Below are positions 10,040-17,505 of a stretch of 64,000 nucleotides of DNA, piece after piece. Below the pieces are notes generated by a model, which ran no database searches, was not told where the DNA came from, and saw nothing but the letters and a program-made list of their open reading frames with translations. The DNA lies in NCBI GenBank assembly GCA_945863885.1, contig CAMAZY010000001.1:1-64000 (forward strand). Reading direction: 5' to 3'. Positions within the stretch are counted from its first letter, which is position 1, and each line of letters starts with the position of its first letter. Position numbers and translations under genes: made by a program. Source of the stretch: an uncultured Clostridia bacterium (GTDB lineage Bacteria > Bacillota > Clostridia > Oscillospirales > Acutalibacteraceae).

Positions 10040-10312
10040 ATGAATAAAACCGAATTAGTAAGTGCAGTTGCCGAAAAGGCCGGTCTTCAGAAGAAGGACG
10101 CCGAAAAGGCAGTAGCAGCAGTTTTCTCTGCTGTTGAAGATGCTCTTAAAGCAGGTGATAAGGTTCAGCTTATTGGTTTTGGCACATTTGAGGTCAAAGA
10201 AAGAGCCGCAAGAACCGGTCACAATCCGAAAACTGGTGAATCCATGGAAATTGCAGCTTGCAAGGTTCCGTCGTTCAAAGCCGGCGCTGCTCTCAAGAAT
10301 GCAGTAAAATAA
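10040..10312 (+). CDS. hup: DNA-binding protein HU
   Basis: HU is the small basic nucleoid protein that bends and compacts DNA. The mature reading begins at ATG 10040, placed 9 bp after a TTTTGGAGG ribosome binding site. An in-frame ATG at 10010 has no such site and would add residues not found in HU. The resulting 90 residues match the family length and show the conserved NPKTGE arm segment and the GFGTFEV core. Codon use is cleaner than in its neighbours, with many Lys and Ala codons of highly expressed type, as expected for an abundant protein. A hairpin terminator follows directly. Confidence 0.96.
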   Translation: MNKTELVSAVAEKAGLQKKDAEKAVAAVFSAVEDALKAGDKVQLIGFGTFEVKERAARTGHNPKTGESMEIAACKVPSFKAGAALKNAVK

Positions 10313-10317
10313 TTGGT

Positions 10318-10349
10318 TGAGGCTGCTTTTTAAGCAGCCTCAGTTCATT
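10318..10349 (+). terminator. Probable intrinsic terminator or attenuator after hup
   Basis: A perfect 11-bp stem (TGAGGCTGCTT pairing with AAGCAGCCTCA) with a 3-base loop lies 6 bp after the hup stop codon and is followed by a short T-rich stretch. Because rqcP follows only 14 bp later, it may reduce rather than stop read-through, letting hup be expressed far more than the downstream genes. Confidence 0.7.
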
Positions 10350-10362
10350 TTAGGAGATTGAT

Positions 10363-10605
10363 ATGAGACTTGATAAATACTTAAAGGTTTCCCGACTTAT
10401 TAAACGCCGCAGTGTTGCCAACGAAGTCTGTGATGCCGGACACGTTACCGTAAACGGAAAAGTCGCCCGTGCTTCTTATGATATTAAAAAAGGCGATATT
10501 CTTGAAATCCGCTTCGGCGAAAAAACGATCAGAGCCGAGGTTATGATCGTGACCGAATATGCTGATAAAAGCAACGCCGATACCATGTATAGAATCATCG
10601 AATAA
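10363..10605 (+). CDS. rqcP: S4-domain RNA-binding protein RqcP (YabO)
   Basis: An 80-residue S4 domain protein. It begins MRLDKYLKVSRLIKRR and continues with the AGHVTVNG core, the pattern of YabO/Hsp15-type proteins. In Bacillus, YabO is RqcP, which binds stalled 50S subunits together with RqcH during alanine tailing of incomplete peptides. The position between mazG/hup and yabP is the same as in Bacillus, which favours this over a generic S4 protein. The start ATG is preceded by TTAGGAG. RqcH itself is not in the window. Confidence 0.88.
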   Translation: MRLDKYLKVSRLIKRRSVANEVCDAGHVTVNGKVARASYDIKKGDILEIRFGEKTIRAEVMIVTEYADKSNADTMYRIIE

Positions 10606-10609
10606 AATA

Positions 10610-10669
10610 CTCCTCTCTTAGCTTGCCCGTTCTATTTTCCTTTTTTCGGACATAGTTTAAGAGGGGAGG
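10610..10669 (+). promoter_or_regulatory. Stem that can sequester the yabP ribosome binding site
   Basis: CTCCTCTCTTA at 10610-10620 is complementary to TAAGAGGGGAG at 10658-10668, giving an 11-bp stem with one G-U pair and a 37-base loop. The right arm contains most of the GGGGAGG Shine-Dalgarno of yabP. When paired, translation of yabP would be hindered. Pairing is seen directly; a regulatory effect is inference. Confidence 0.45.
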
Positions 10670-10679
10670 TTGTTTTATT

Positions 10680-10961
10680 ATGACAGATACAGTAGGAAAA
10701 TCAATTTCATCGCATAGTCTTATTCTTGAAAATCGAAATAAGCTCAGTCTTACCGGCGTAACAGATGTTGACAGCTTCGATGAAACGGCGATTGTTGCGT
10801 ATACCGATTACGGAGAACTCACCGTGTCCGGAACGGATCTTCATATTTGTGTGTTGAATATTGAGCAAGGAGAGCTGACGGTTGAAGGAAACATATCCGG
10901 ACTGAATTATCTCAATCAGCAGCCGAAAAGCAGTGGCTTGTTTGCCAGGATGTTCAGATGA
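10680..10961 (+). CDS. yabP: Sporulation protein YabP
   Basis: YabP is a small mother-cell sporulation protein of the YabP/YqfC family. The 93-residue protein starts at ATG 10680, 10 bp after the GGGGAGG site, and shows the family pattern: SLILENRNKLSLTGV near the N-terminus and DLHICVLNIEQGELTVEG in the core. It overlaps yabQ by 4 bp (ATGA), so the two are translationally coupled, as in other spore formers. In Bacillus the yabPQ pair depends on sigma-E; no convincing sigma-E promoter was found in the 74-bp gap upstream. The biochemical function is unknown. Confidence 0.92.
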   Translation: MTDTVGKSISSHSLILENRNKLSLTGVTDVDSFDETAIVAYTDYGELTVSGTDLHICVLNIEQGELTVEGNISGLNYLNQQPKSSGLFARMFR

Positions 10962-11461
10962 CATACGGTTTTGCAATTTCTCAGCAGCTTGTATTATTTT
11001 TATATTCTCTCGGATTCGGTTTTTTATTAGGCGTTTATTATCGGCTTATCATGGCCTTCCGAAAAGAAATCAGTGAGAAAAAGACCGCATATATTATTTT
11101 TGATGTCTTCTTTTGTGTTAGTGCAACCATTCTCACTTTCTGTTTCTTTCTTGTATATTCCGACGGTCAGATTAGGCTGATAAGCATATTTGCCAGCGTA
11201 ATCGGCTTTATCATATATATTTTTTCCGCCGATGTGTTTTTGAAAAAGCTGCTTCATTTTCCTGTGAAGTTTCTTATTTCGTCAGTGAAATTACTGTTTC
11301 TGCCGTTAACCTTTATTCTGCGTCTACTCAGGAAGGGAAACAAGAGGATAAGCGAAAAGATTCAAGTGAAAAAACAGAATCATAAAGCAGAAAAAAAGAC
11401 AAAGAAGCGACAAATAAAAAATCCGAAAACGCATAAAAGCAAAATCAAAGAAAATGTTTGA
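10958..11461 (+). CDS. yabQ: Spore cortex biosynthesis protein YabQ
   Basis: YabQ is a mother-cell membrane protein required for spore cortex formation. The 167-residue protein has about four hydrophobic segments in its first 120 residues, starting with a helix around residues 8-28. A strongly basic lysine-rich cytoplasmic tail fills the last 45 residues. It is coupled to yabP by a 4-bp overlap. Sequence conservation in this family is low, so identification rests mainly on the position between yabP and divIC, the length and the membrane topology. The very basic tail might contact nucleic acid or lipid head groups; that is speculation. Confidence 0.85.
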   Translation: MTYGFAISQQLVLFLYSLGFGFLLGVYYRLIMAFRKEISEKKTAYIIFDVFFCVSATILTFCFFLVYSDGQIRLISIFASVIGFIIYIFSADVFLKKLLHFPVKFLISSVKLLFLPLTFILRLLRKGNKRISEKIQVKKQNHKAEKKTKKRQIKNPKTHKSKIKENV

Positions 11462-11479
11462 TTTTTTTCCTGTTTTCAC

Positions 11480-11507
11480 TTGAAAAATCTTGTAAAATCT
11501 GTATAAT
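11480..11507 (+). promoter_or_regulatory. Sigma-A-type promoter for divIC
   Basis: TTGAAA (11480-11485) and TATAAT (11502-11507) are separated by 16 bp, close to the vegetative consensus. The promoter sits between the sporulation gene yabQ and divIC, so vegetative expression of divIC would not depend on upstream sporulation transcription. Confidence 0.75.
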
Positions 11508-11544
11508 TGTCAGTGTGTATAAACTGTGACAGGAGATGATTAAG

Positions 11545-11865
11545 CTGGCTGACGAAAAGAAAACCAAGAAAAAGCAAACCGGAAAGCCGGCTGTCAAAAA
11601 ATTACTTGTAATCGTCGTTCTCGCCTTGACCATTGTAATTGTTGCGGTATTCAGCGCAATGAATTTCGTTAAAGCTCAGGAATACAACAAGCTTTCCGAA
11701 CAGGTGTCCGAAGAATGCGAATCCGTAAAGTCCGATGTCAGCAAAAAAAGCGATATCATCGACGGAACGGGATTTGACGAATATTGCGAGGAAATTGCCC
11801 GTGAACAGTACGGCTACGCAAAGCCGGGTGAATACGTACTCTACGATTCATCTTTCGGAAATTAA
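11545..11865 (+). CDS. divIC: Septum formation initiator DivIC/FtsB
   Basis: DivIC (FtsB-like) is a bitopic membrane protein of the divisome that partners FtsL. One transmembrane segment (LLVIVVLALTIVIVAVFSA) follows a lysine-rich cytoplasmic tail. A coiled-coil-like region comes next, and then the family's C-terminal motif REQYGYAKPGEYVLYD. The start is doubtful. ATG 11536 is immediately next to the only Shine-Dalgarno, AGGAG at 11531-11535, leaving no spacing. CTG 11545 is 9 bp away and gives LADEKK as the start, resembling the TTG start of yabM in context. CTG is chosen here; using ATG adds three residues. The gene order yabQ-divIC-S1 gene is as in Bacillus. Confidence 0.85.
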   Translation: MADEKKTKKKQTGKPAVKKLLVIVVLALTIVIVAVFSAMNFVKAQEYNKLSEQVSEECESVKSDVSKKSDIIDGTGFDEYCEEIAREQYGYAKPGEYVLYDSSFGN

Positions 11866-11886
11866 GTTGGGAGGACGAAGCTATTT

Positions 11887-12345
11887 ATGCTTGAAATCGG
11901 TTCAATTGTTGAAGGAAAAGTTACCGGGCTTACCGGGTTCGGAGCGTTTGTGTCTCTGCCTGACGGCAGCAGCGGAATGGTCCATATTTCCGAAGTGTCC
12001 ACTTCATTTGTCAAGGACATTAAGGATCATCTTTCCGAAGGCCAGAACGTAAAGGTCAAAATCATCAACATCAATGATGACGGCAAGATCAGCCTTTCCA
12101 TCAAAAAAGCCCTTGAAAATGATTCTGAATCTTTTTCCAAGCAACAAAGACCACCGAAAAAGCCGAGACAGGCAAATGTCTGGCGTGGTCAGCCGCAGCG
12201 TCCGAGTGAAGAAAATATGTCTTTTGAAGATATGATGCAGCGCTTCAAGCAGGTCAGTGACGAAAAAATGACCGACTTGAAACGCTCCGGTGAGTCCAAG
12301 CACGGCGGCGGTTATTCCCGCCGTGGCGGAAATAAAAACTATTGA
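11887..12345 (+). CDS. S1 domain RNA-binding protein (YabR-like)
   Basis: A 152-residue protein with one N-terminal S1 domain (residues about 5-73, with GFGAFVSLPDG, MVHISEV and KISLSIKKA). A low-complexity, charged tail follows, ending in GGGYSRRGGNKN, an RGG-like composition. S1 domains bind single-stranded RNA; Bacillus YabR and general stress protein 13 relatives associate with ribosomes and affect translation under stress. The location directly after divIC is the conserved place for YabR. It starts at ATG with GGGAGGA upstream and ends just before an intrinsic terminator, closing the long operon. Confidence 0.88.
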   Translation: MLEIGSIVEGKVTGLTGFGAFVSLPDGSSGMVHISEVSTSFVKDIKDHLSEGQNVKVKIININDDGKISLSIKKALENDSESFSKQQRPPKKPRQANVWRGQPQRPSEENMSFEDMMQRFKQVSDEKMTDLKRSGESKHGGGYSRRGGNKNY

Positions 12346-12351
12346 TATCGT

Positions 12352-12388
12352 AAGCGGTACGGTTTATTATGCTGTACCGCTTTATTTT
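12352..12388 (+). terminator. Intrinsic terminator after the S1-domain gene
   Basis: AAGCGGTAC (12352-12360) pairs perfectly with GTACCGCTT (12374-12382) across a 13-base loop and is followed by TATTTTA. It lies 6 bp after the stop codon. Confidence 0.7.
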
Positions 12389-12414
12389 ACGAATTACGGA
12401 AGGTATGAAAAAGC

Positions 12415-13110
12415 ATGGAAAAGGAATACAAAATCAGACCGATTGCTTTTATGAAAAGCCCTTTTCAAACAAAATTCGGCGTTCCAAGGCAAAGCGGTAT
12501 CACACAAAACACAATTTCTGAAATCATTTTTGAGCCGGAATACCGGGATGTATCGGCTCTTAGAGGCCTTGAAAAATTCTCTCATCTTTGGCTCATCTGG
12601 CTGTTTTCCGAGTCGGCGATCGAAAGCTGGTCTCCGACCGTCCGACCGCCGAAGCTCGGTGGCAATACACGAATGGGTGTTTTTGCGACGAGATCCCCGT
12701 TCCGGCCTAATAACTTGGGGCTGTCGTGCGTGAAAATCGAAAGCATACAGGCTCATACCGAAAACGGACCCGTGATTGCGGTCTCCGGAGCCGATCTTGT
12801 GGACGGTACGCCGATTTTTGATATCAAGCCCTATATTTCTTATTCCGATTCGTACCCTGACGCTGAAAACGGATTTGCGCTCAATCCCGAAAGCGGGAAG
12901 CTTGCAGTCATATTCGCCGATCCGGTACATGATGTTTTACCGGACCGGCTTATACCGGGGATCAGTGAAGCATTGGCGCAGGATCCGAGACCGGCTTATC
13001 AGGACGATGGAAGCCGACTGTATAAGATGCTGTATGCCGGTTTCGATATCGGATTTAAAATTCATGACGGATGCGTTTTTGTAGAAAGTGCCAAAAAGGC
13101 GTGTGACTGA
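12415..13110 (+). CDS. trmO: tRNA (t6A37) N6-methyltransferase TrmO
   Basis: TrmO (formerly TsaA/YaeB) methylates N6-threonylcarbamoyladenosine at position 37 of threonine tRNAs, using SAM. The 231-residue protein starts with the family's PIAFMKSPFQTKFGVPRQ segment. It continues with LEKFSHLWLIWLF and the conserved stretch RMGVFATRSPFRPNNLG, which lies in the single-sheet SAM-binding beta-barrel. The start ATG is preceded by GGAAGG. The gene is bounded by an upstream terminator and a downstream promoter, so it is probably a single transcription unit or weakly read from upstream. Identification is firm. Confidence 0.93.
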   Translation: MEKEYKIRPIAFMKSPFQTKFGVPRQSGITQNTISEIIFEPEYRDVSALRGLEKFSHLWLIWLFSESAIESWSPTVRPPKLGGNTRMGVFATRSPFRPNNLGLSCVKIESIQAHTENGPVIAVSGADLVDGTPIFDIKPYISYSDSYPDAENGFALNPESGKLAVIFADPVHDVLPDRLIPGISEALAQDPRPAYQDDGSRLYKMLYAGFDIGFKIHDGCVFVESAKKACD

Positions 13111-13112
13111 TA

Positions 13113-13141
13113 TTGAAATGAATGGTAGGATATGATATAAT
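13113..13141 (+). promoter_or_regulatory. Strong sigma-A promoter for the alpha-galactosidase gene
   Basis: TTGAAA (13113-13118) and TATAAT (13136-13141) are 17 bp apart. A TG at 13133-13134 makes the minus-10 region extended. No catabolite-control palindrome was recognised next to it. Confidence 0.8.
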
Positions 13142-13168
13142 AACATAATCTTATATGGAGGATGTAGT

Positions 13169-14896
13169 ATGAAAACGAAGAAAGTAATATCAACTGCAGT
13201 TGCCGCCGCTTCGGCAGCAATCGCAGCCGGCACCGCCGCAAATTTAAAAAAGAGAAATATCTGTCCGATTTGTGAAGCGAAAAAGCTTCTCAATAAGCTG
13301 ACGCTCAATCAAAGGGCAACGGTCGGATACAATAACGGCACCGCCATGACGCCGCCCATGGGCTGGTCGAGCTGGAATCTTTTTGCAACCAAAATTAACG
13401 AAGATCTTATTAAAGAAATTGCTGACGCCATGCATGACAGCGGTCTTCAGGAAGCCGGATATCAGTACATAAACATTGATGACTGTTGGCAGGCTTCCGA
13501 GCGGGACAGCAGCGGTCAGCTTCAGTCTGACAAGGCAACCTTCCCGAACGGCATTCCGGCGCTCGTAGGATATGTTAACAGTAAGGGATTGAAGCTTGGT
13601 ATTTATTCTTCGAACGGCTCTCATACCTGTGAGGATTATCCCGCAAGCCTCGGTCATGAAGCAATCGATGCGGACACCTTCGCCCGTTGGGGCGTTGAAT
13701 ATTTCAAGTATGACTTTTGTCATAATATACCGATTTCACCTCTGGCTCCGAAAATCTCTCTCGTTGAAGTGTCAAAACTTGGAGAAGCCTCTTTCTTAAA
13801 GCTCAAGCCGAGCGAGCTTCGTCTTTCCGATAAAGCGAAAATCATACCGGACGAAAGCAAAAAAAGCGACAGCGGCGAGTCTCTTATCGGACTTTGCAGC
13901 CGTACAGGTACGGCGAGCTTCGACGTTGAGGCTGAAAGCGAAGGCGAATACGCCCTTACGTTCACTGTAATGAAAGAAAAAGGTGACGATCGTTTTCTTC
14001 GCATCATGGTTAACGGCAGTGACGAATATCATCTTTATTCCGTCGCTTCAAGAGCTGCTGACGGGTACAGAAGAATTCAGCAGGTAATCCGTCTTCGGGA
14101 GGGTGTTAATACGATTGAGATCACCAATCCCGTCGGCTCAAGAATGGACAGCGCAGCGATCCAATATAAGCTTATGGGACGTGAACTGAAAAGAGCCACA
14201 AAGCAATTCGCCGAACAAACCGGCACTGAAGAAAAGCCGATTACTTTTTCTATCTGCGAATGGGGCTGGAACCGTCCGTGGAAATGGGGTCTTGAAGCGG
14301 GAAATCTTTGGCGGACAACGCCGGATATCAGAGCTAACTGGGCTTCCATCATGAGCATTTATGAAATCACTGTCAGACTTTATAAATACTCGGCACCCGG
14401 CGGCTGGAATGACCCGGATATGCTTGAAGTCGGAAACGGCAATCTCACATTTGATGAAAATAAGTCTCATTTTTCGCTTTGGTGTATGATGTGCGCCCCG
14501 CTGATTCTCGGAAATGACATCCGTAAATTCATCAAAGAAGACGGTACGGTCGATTCGGACAGCAAGATTTATCAAATTCTGACCAACAAAGCGATGATCT
14601 CGATCAATCAGGACAAGCTCGGCATACAGTGCAGAAGAATTAAAACCGGAATCATTGATGTTCTTGTCAAGCCTCTTGAAAACAGCAAAATTGCCGTCTG
14701 TGTTCTCAACAAGGGTACAAAACCGGCTGTGACCGATCTTGATTTCAAAAAGCTTTCAAAACTCGGTTTTGTGAATCTTCCCGAAAAAGAGTCATACAAC
14801 GTTTACGATGTCTGGAATGATACCCATACTGAAAATATATCTGCTGTTGGTGCAAAAACCGACGGCCACGGTGTATGCGTCTATATTGTTGAATAA
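13169..14896 (+). CDS. GH27 alpha-galactosidase with inserted domain
   Basis: A 575-residue glycoside hydrolase family 27 enzyme releasing terminal alpha-galactose (or related sugars) from oligosaccharides. Family motifs are TPPMGWSSWN near 60-69, NIDDCW, KYDFC with the predicted nucleophile D182, the TPDI segment with predicted acid/base D386, and GGWNDPDML. In animal GH27 enzymes these two aspartates are about 60 residues apart. Here roughly 145 extra residues (about 186-340) lie between them and look like a beta-sandwich carbohydrate-binding module (GEYALTFTV, NTIEITNPVG). Residues 1-25 are alanine-rich behind MKTKK and could be a signal or anchor, followed by CPIC. No lipobox is seen. The gene has its own strong promoter and precedes a NimA-like gene. 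Confidence 0.9.
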   Translation: MKTKKVISTAVAAASAAIAAGTAANLKKRNICPICEAKKLLNKLTLNQRATVGYNNGTAMTPPMGWSSWNLFATKINEDLIKEIADAMHDSGLQEAGYQYINIDDCWQASERDSSGQLQSDKATFPNGIPALVGYVNSKGLKLGIYSSNGSHTCEDYPASLGHEAIDADTFARWGVEYFKYDFCHNIPISPLAPKISLVEVSKLGEASFLKLKPSELRLSDKAKIIPDESKKSDSGESLIGLCSRTGTASFDVEAESEGEYALTFTVMKEKGDDRFLRIMVNGSDEYHLYSVASRAADGYRRIQQVIRLREGVNTIEITNPVGSRMDSAAIQYKLMGRELKRATKQFAEQTGTEEKPITFSICEWGWNRPWKWGLEAGNLWRTTPDIRANWASIMSIYEITVRLYKYSAPGGWNDPDMLEVGNGNLTFDENKSHFSLWCMMCAPLILGNDIRKFIKEDGTVDSDSKIYQILTNKAMISINQDKLGIQCRRIKTGIIDVLVKPLENSKIAVCVLNKGTKPAVTDLDFKKLSKLGFVNLPEKESYNVYDVWNDTHTENISAVGAKTDGHGVCVYIVE

Positions 14897-14908
14897 AGGG
14901 TGATTTAC

Positions 14909-15382
14909 TTGAGAAAAAGCGACAGAGAAATACTGGACAGACAGGAAATTGTTGATTTTCTTCTTTCCTGCGATACGATCCGAATCGGATTTTTTGACGA
15001 CGAATATCCGTATGTCGTTCCTGTTTCATTCGGGCTTGAAGATACCGGCGAAACGCTGACTTTCTATTATCACGGTGCAATTGTCGGCAAGAAAAATGAA
15101 TTGGCAAAGAAGAACCCGAATGTTTGTATTGAAGCGGATCGATTCAAGGAATATGTTAAGCTCCGCGACGGTGTCACCGCCGATTATCAAAGCTTTATCG
15201 GCTTCGGAACGGTTTATGAATGCCTCGGAGAAGAAAAAGCAAAAGGTCTCAGTCTTCTGATGAAGCATTGCGGATTTGATGCATATTCTTCCGACGGCTG
15301 CTTAATTTTTGATTATACCGATGTCAGAAAAGTTGTCATCAGCAGTTTTTCATGTAAAAAGCGATTCAGACAGAGCGATTGA
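14909..15382 (+). CDS. NimA-like pyridoxamine 5'-phosphate oxidase family flavoprotein
   Basis: A 158-codon protein of the split beta-barrel FMN-binding fold, close to the NimA/5-nitroimidazole resistance-like group. TTG 14909 is chosen as the start because AAAGGG lies 8 bp upstream and it gives the typical opening MRKSDREILDRQEI. The alternative GTG at 14900 overlaps the ribosome binding site. Conserved segments include the YPYVVPVSFG strand and the TFYYHGA motif near the flavin site. Members reduce nitroaromatics or other small molecules, but many have no known substrate. It begins 12 bp after the alpha-galactosidase and ends at a terminator; no functional link between the two is evident. 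Confidence 0.8.
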   Translation: MRKSDREILDRQEIVDFLLSCDTIRIGFFDDEYPYVVPVSFGLEDTGETLTFYYHGAIVGKKNELAKKNPNVCIEADRFKEYVKLRDGVTADYQSFIGFGTVYECLGEEKAKGLSLLMKHCGFDAYSSDGCLIFDYTDVRKVVISSFSCKKRFRQSD

Positions 15383-15388
15383 TACATT

Positions 15389-15425
15389 CCGCCGCTGCCG
15401 AAAGGTGAGCGGCGGTTTCTTTTCT
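15389..15425 (+). terminator. Intrinsic terminator after the NimA-like gene
   Basis: CCGCCGCT (15389-15396) pairs with AGCGGCGG (15408-15415), followed by TTTCTTTTCTT. A GC-rich 8-bp stem and a T-rich tail 7 bp after the stop codon. Confidence 0.85.
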
Positions 15426-15464
15426 TGATAAACAGAACAAACGAACGAAGCAAAGCAGCAAAAA

Positions 15465-15484
15465 TAAATTTTTTAAAAAATTTA
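15465..15484. promoter_or_regulatory. 20-bp perfect AT palindrome upstream of hprK
   Basis: TAAATTTTTTAAAAAATTTA is a perfect palindrome ending 10 bp before the hprK minus-35 box. Its T6A6 centre gives bent DNA and the position matches an UP element; binding by a repressor is equally possible. Confidence 0.4.
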
Positions 15485-15494
15485 AGCAAAACTG

Positions 15495-15523
15495 TTGGAT
15501 TATTTTTTGTTTTATACTATAAT
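15495..15523 (+). promoter_or_regulatory. Sigma-A promoter for the hprK operon
   Basis: TTGGAT (15495-15500) and TATAAT (15518-15523) are spaced by 17 bp, 36 bp upstream of the hprK start. The preceding gene ends in a terminator, so this should drive hprK-glk-murB-rapZ-whiA-miaB. Confidence 0.75.
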
Positions 15524-15559
15524 GTACAAGTATGACTATGCATAAGTCGGAGGTGTTCT

Positions 15560-16528
15560 ATGTCATCTAAATATTCAGTATCTTTGGAAAAGCTTTTAAA
15601 ATACAATCAGTTTGAAAAGTTATATATGCCGAAAGAGCCTGAAGATATTTTGATTACTTCCCCTGACGTAAACCGTCCGGGACTGATTCTTTCGGGGTTT
15701 GAATCCTATTTTGATAAGGAAAGGGTCAACTTCCTCGGCATGACGGAAATCGAATACATAAACAGCATTCCCGAAAATGAGAGGCGAAGCCGTCTTGAGA
15801 TGTTTATGTCAAAAAAGCCGGCACTGTTGATTATCACACGAAGCCTGGAATGTCCGCAAGAGATTTTGGAGCTTGCGGCAAAATATGAGGTGCCGATTGT
15901 CCGATCCACCGACTCAACGTCCCGCTGCATGGCGGAGATTATCGCATATCTCAACGTTGAGCTTGCCGAAAGAATCACAAGACACGGCGTATTTGTTGAA
16001 GTCTACGGTGAAGGCGTTCTGATCCTCGGCGACAGCGGAGTCGGAAAGAGTGAAACGGCAATTGAGCTGATAAAAAGAGGACACAGACTGATTGCTGATG
16101 ATGCGGTTGAAATCAAAAAGACAACTGCAAAGACTCTTATCGGGTCTGCGCCGGACAACATACGGCACTTTATTGAGCTTCGGGGTATCGGAATCGTCAA
16201 TGCAAGGCGGATCTTCGGTATGGGTGCAGTTAAGCTGTCCGAAAAAATTGATATGGTCATTGAGCTTGAGCCGTGGGACAGCAACAAAGTATATGACCGG
16301 ATGGGACTTGACAACGTCACAAAAGATATTTTGGGTGTCAGCGTACCGTATACCGTTGTACCGGTTCAGCCCGGCAGAAACCTTGCAATTATTATCGAGG
16401 TTGCTGCAATGAACAACAGGCAAAAGAAAATGGGTTACAATGCCGCGAGGGAGCTTATGCATAACCTCGGCATGGTCGAAGATGTAATCCCGCAGGAAGA
16501 TGAAATCGAAATGTGGGGAACTTTTTAA
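15560..16528 (+). CDS. hprK: HPr kinase/phosphorylase
   Basis: HprK phosphorylates and dephosphorylates Ser46 of the phosphocarrier HPr and so controls carbon catabolite repression in Firmicutes. The 322-residue length is normal. The C-terminal catalytic domain has the Walker A motif GDSGVGKS at 157-164 and the following HRLIADDAVEI. The K3-type signature is seen in IELRGIGIVNARRIFG. H142 in the RHGVFVEV segment matches the conserved histidine before the P-loop. It is followed after 14 bp by a sugar kinase gene. The start ATG has TCGGAGG upstream. HPr and CcpA genes are not in the window. Confidence 0.96.
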   Translation: MSSKYSVSLEKLLKYNQFEKLYMPKEPEDILITSPDVNRPGLILSGFESYFDKERVNFLGMTEIEYINSIPENERRSRLEMFMSKKPALLIITRSLECPQEILELAAKYEVPIVRSTDSTSRCMAEIIAYLNVELAERITRHGVFVEVYGEGVLILGDSGVGKSETAIELIKRGHRLIADDAVEIKKTTAKTLIGSAPDNIRHFIELRGIGIVNARRIFGMGAVKLSEKIDMVIELEPWDSNKVYDRMGLDNVTKDILGVSVPYTVVPVQPGRNLAIIIEVAAMNNRQKKMGYNAARELMHNLGMVEDVIPQEDEIEMWGTF

Positions 16529-16542
16529 AGGAGAGTAGGATT

Positions 16543-17490
16543 ATGTACAAAGTTGGAGTAGATTTAGGCGGAACCAATATCGTTGCCGGTGTTATCAACG
16601 ATAAGTATGAGATTATCGGTCGGGCAAAGGCGAAAACGAATGCGCCCCGACCGGCACAGGAAATTTTTACCGATATCGTTACATGCGTTAAAGGAGCCGC
16701 CAAACAGGCAGGAATCGGACTTGATGAAATTGAAAGCGTCGGAATCGGCACCCCCGGTTCGGTAGACCGTGAAAAAGGATCAATCGAATTTGCGAACAAT
16801 CTTGATTTTCACAACGTGCCGGCTGTCGAGATTTTCAAAAGTATGCTTGACGTTGATGTCTATCTTGAAAACGACGCTAACTGCGCCGCTCTCGGCGAAG
16901 CGATGGCCGGTGCCGGAATCGGCAAAAAGTACTTTATCGCCATCACACTCGGTACCGGTGTCGGCTCGGGCATTGTTGACGACGGAAAACTTTTGATCGG
17001 CTGTAACGGTACCGGCGGTGAACTCGGTCATATGGTTATCAATTTTGACGGAGAAGAATGCAACTGCGGCAGACGAGGCTGTTGGGAGCGTTATGCTTCG
17101 GCTACTGCTCTTGTTAATCAGACGAAAGCCTCTATGCTCGAGAACAAAGACAGTAAAATGTGGGAGCTTTGTGATGGTAATATTGACAACGTCGGCGGAA
17201 GAACCGCATTTGACGCTATGAGAGCAGGAGACAAAGCCGGAAAAGAAGTTGTCGAACAATACATCAAATATGTTGCTATCGGCACGATAAATGTTATCAA
17301 CATTTTCCAGCCCGAAATGATCTGCTTCGGCGGCGGCATCAGCAATGAAGGGGAGAATCTTCTTGCACCTGTAAGAAAATATGTTGATGAATTCCATTAC
17401 AGCCGGTATTCTGACACACAGACCGAAATTTGCAAGGCAAAGCTCGGAAACGACGCCGGTATCATCGGAGCGGCTCTTGTAAAATATTGA
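16543..17490 (+). CDS. glk: ROK-family glucokinase
   Basis: A ROK-family sugar kinase, most likely glucokinase, phosphorylating glucose at C6 with ATP. The start ATG 16543 is preceded by AAAGGAGAG; an in-frame upstream codon at 16513 lies inside hprK and lacks a ribosome binding site. The 315-residue protein opens with DLGGTN at 7-12 (phosphate binding). It has GGELGHM with the conserved His, and the ROK zinc motif CNCGRRGC. Placement directly after hprK joins sugar phosphorylation to catabolite control, but such grouping may be no more than co-expression. Specificity for glucose over other hexoses is inferred. Confidence 0.88.
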   Translation: MYKVGVDLGGTNIVAGVINDKYEIIGRAKAKTNAPRPAQEIFTDIVTCVKGAAKQAGIGLDEIESVGIGTPGSVDREKGSIEFANNLDFHNVPAVEIFKSMLDVDVYLENDANCAALGEAMAGAGIGKKYFIAITLGTGVGSGIVDDGKLLIGCNGTGGELGHMVINFDGEECNCGRRGCWERYASATALVNQTKASMLENKDSKMWELCDGNIDNVGGRTAFDAMRAGDKAGKEVVEQYIKYVAIGTINVINIFQPEMICFGGGISNEGENLLAPVRKYVDEFHYSRYSDTQTEICKAKLGNDAGIIGAALVKY

Positions 17491-17505
17491 TCCGGAGGTT
17501 TTCAA

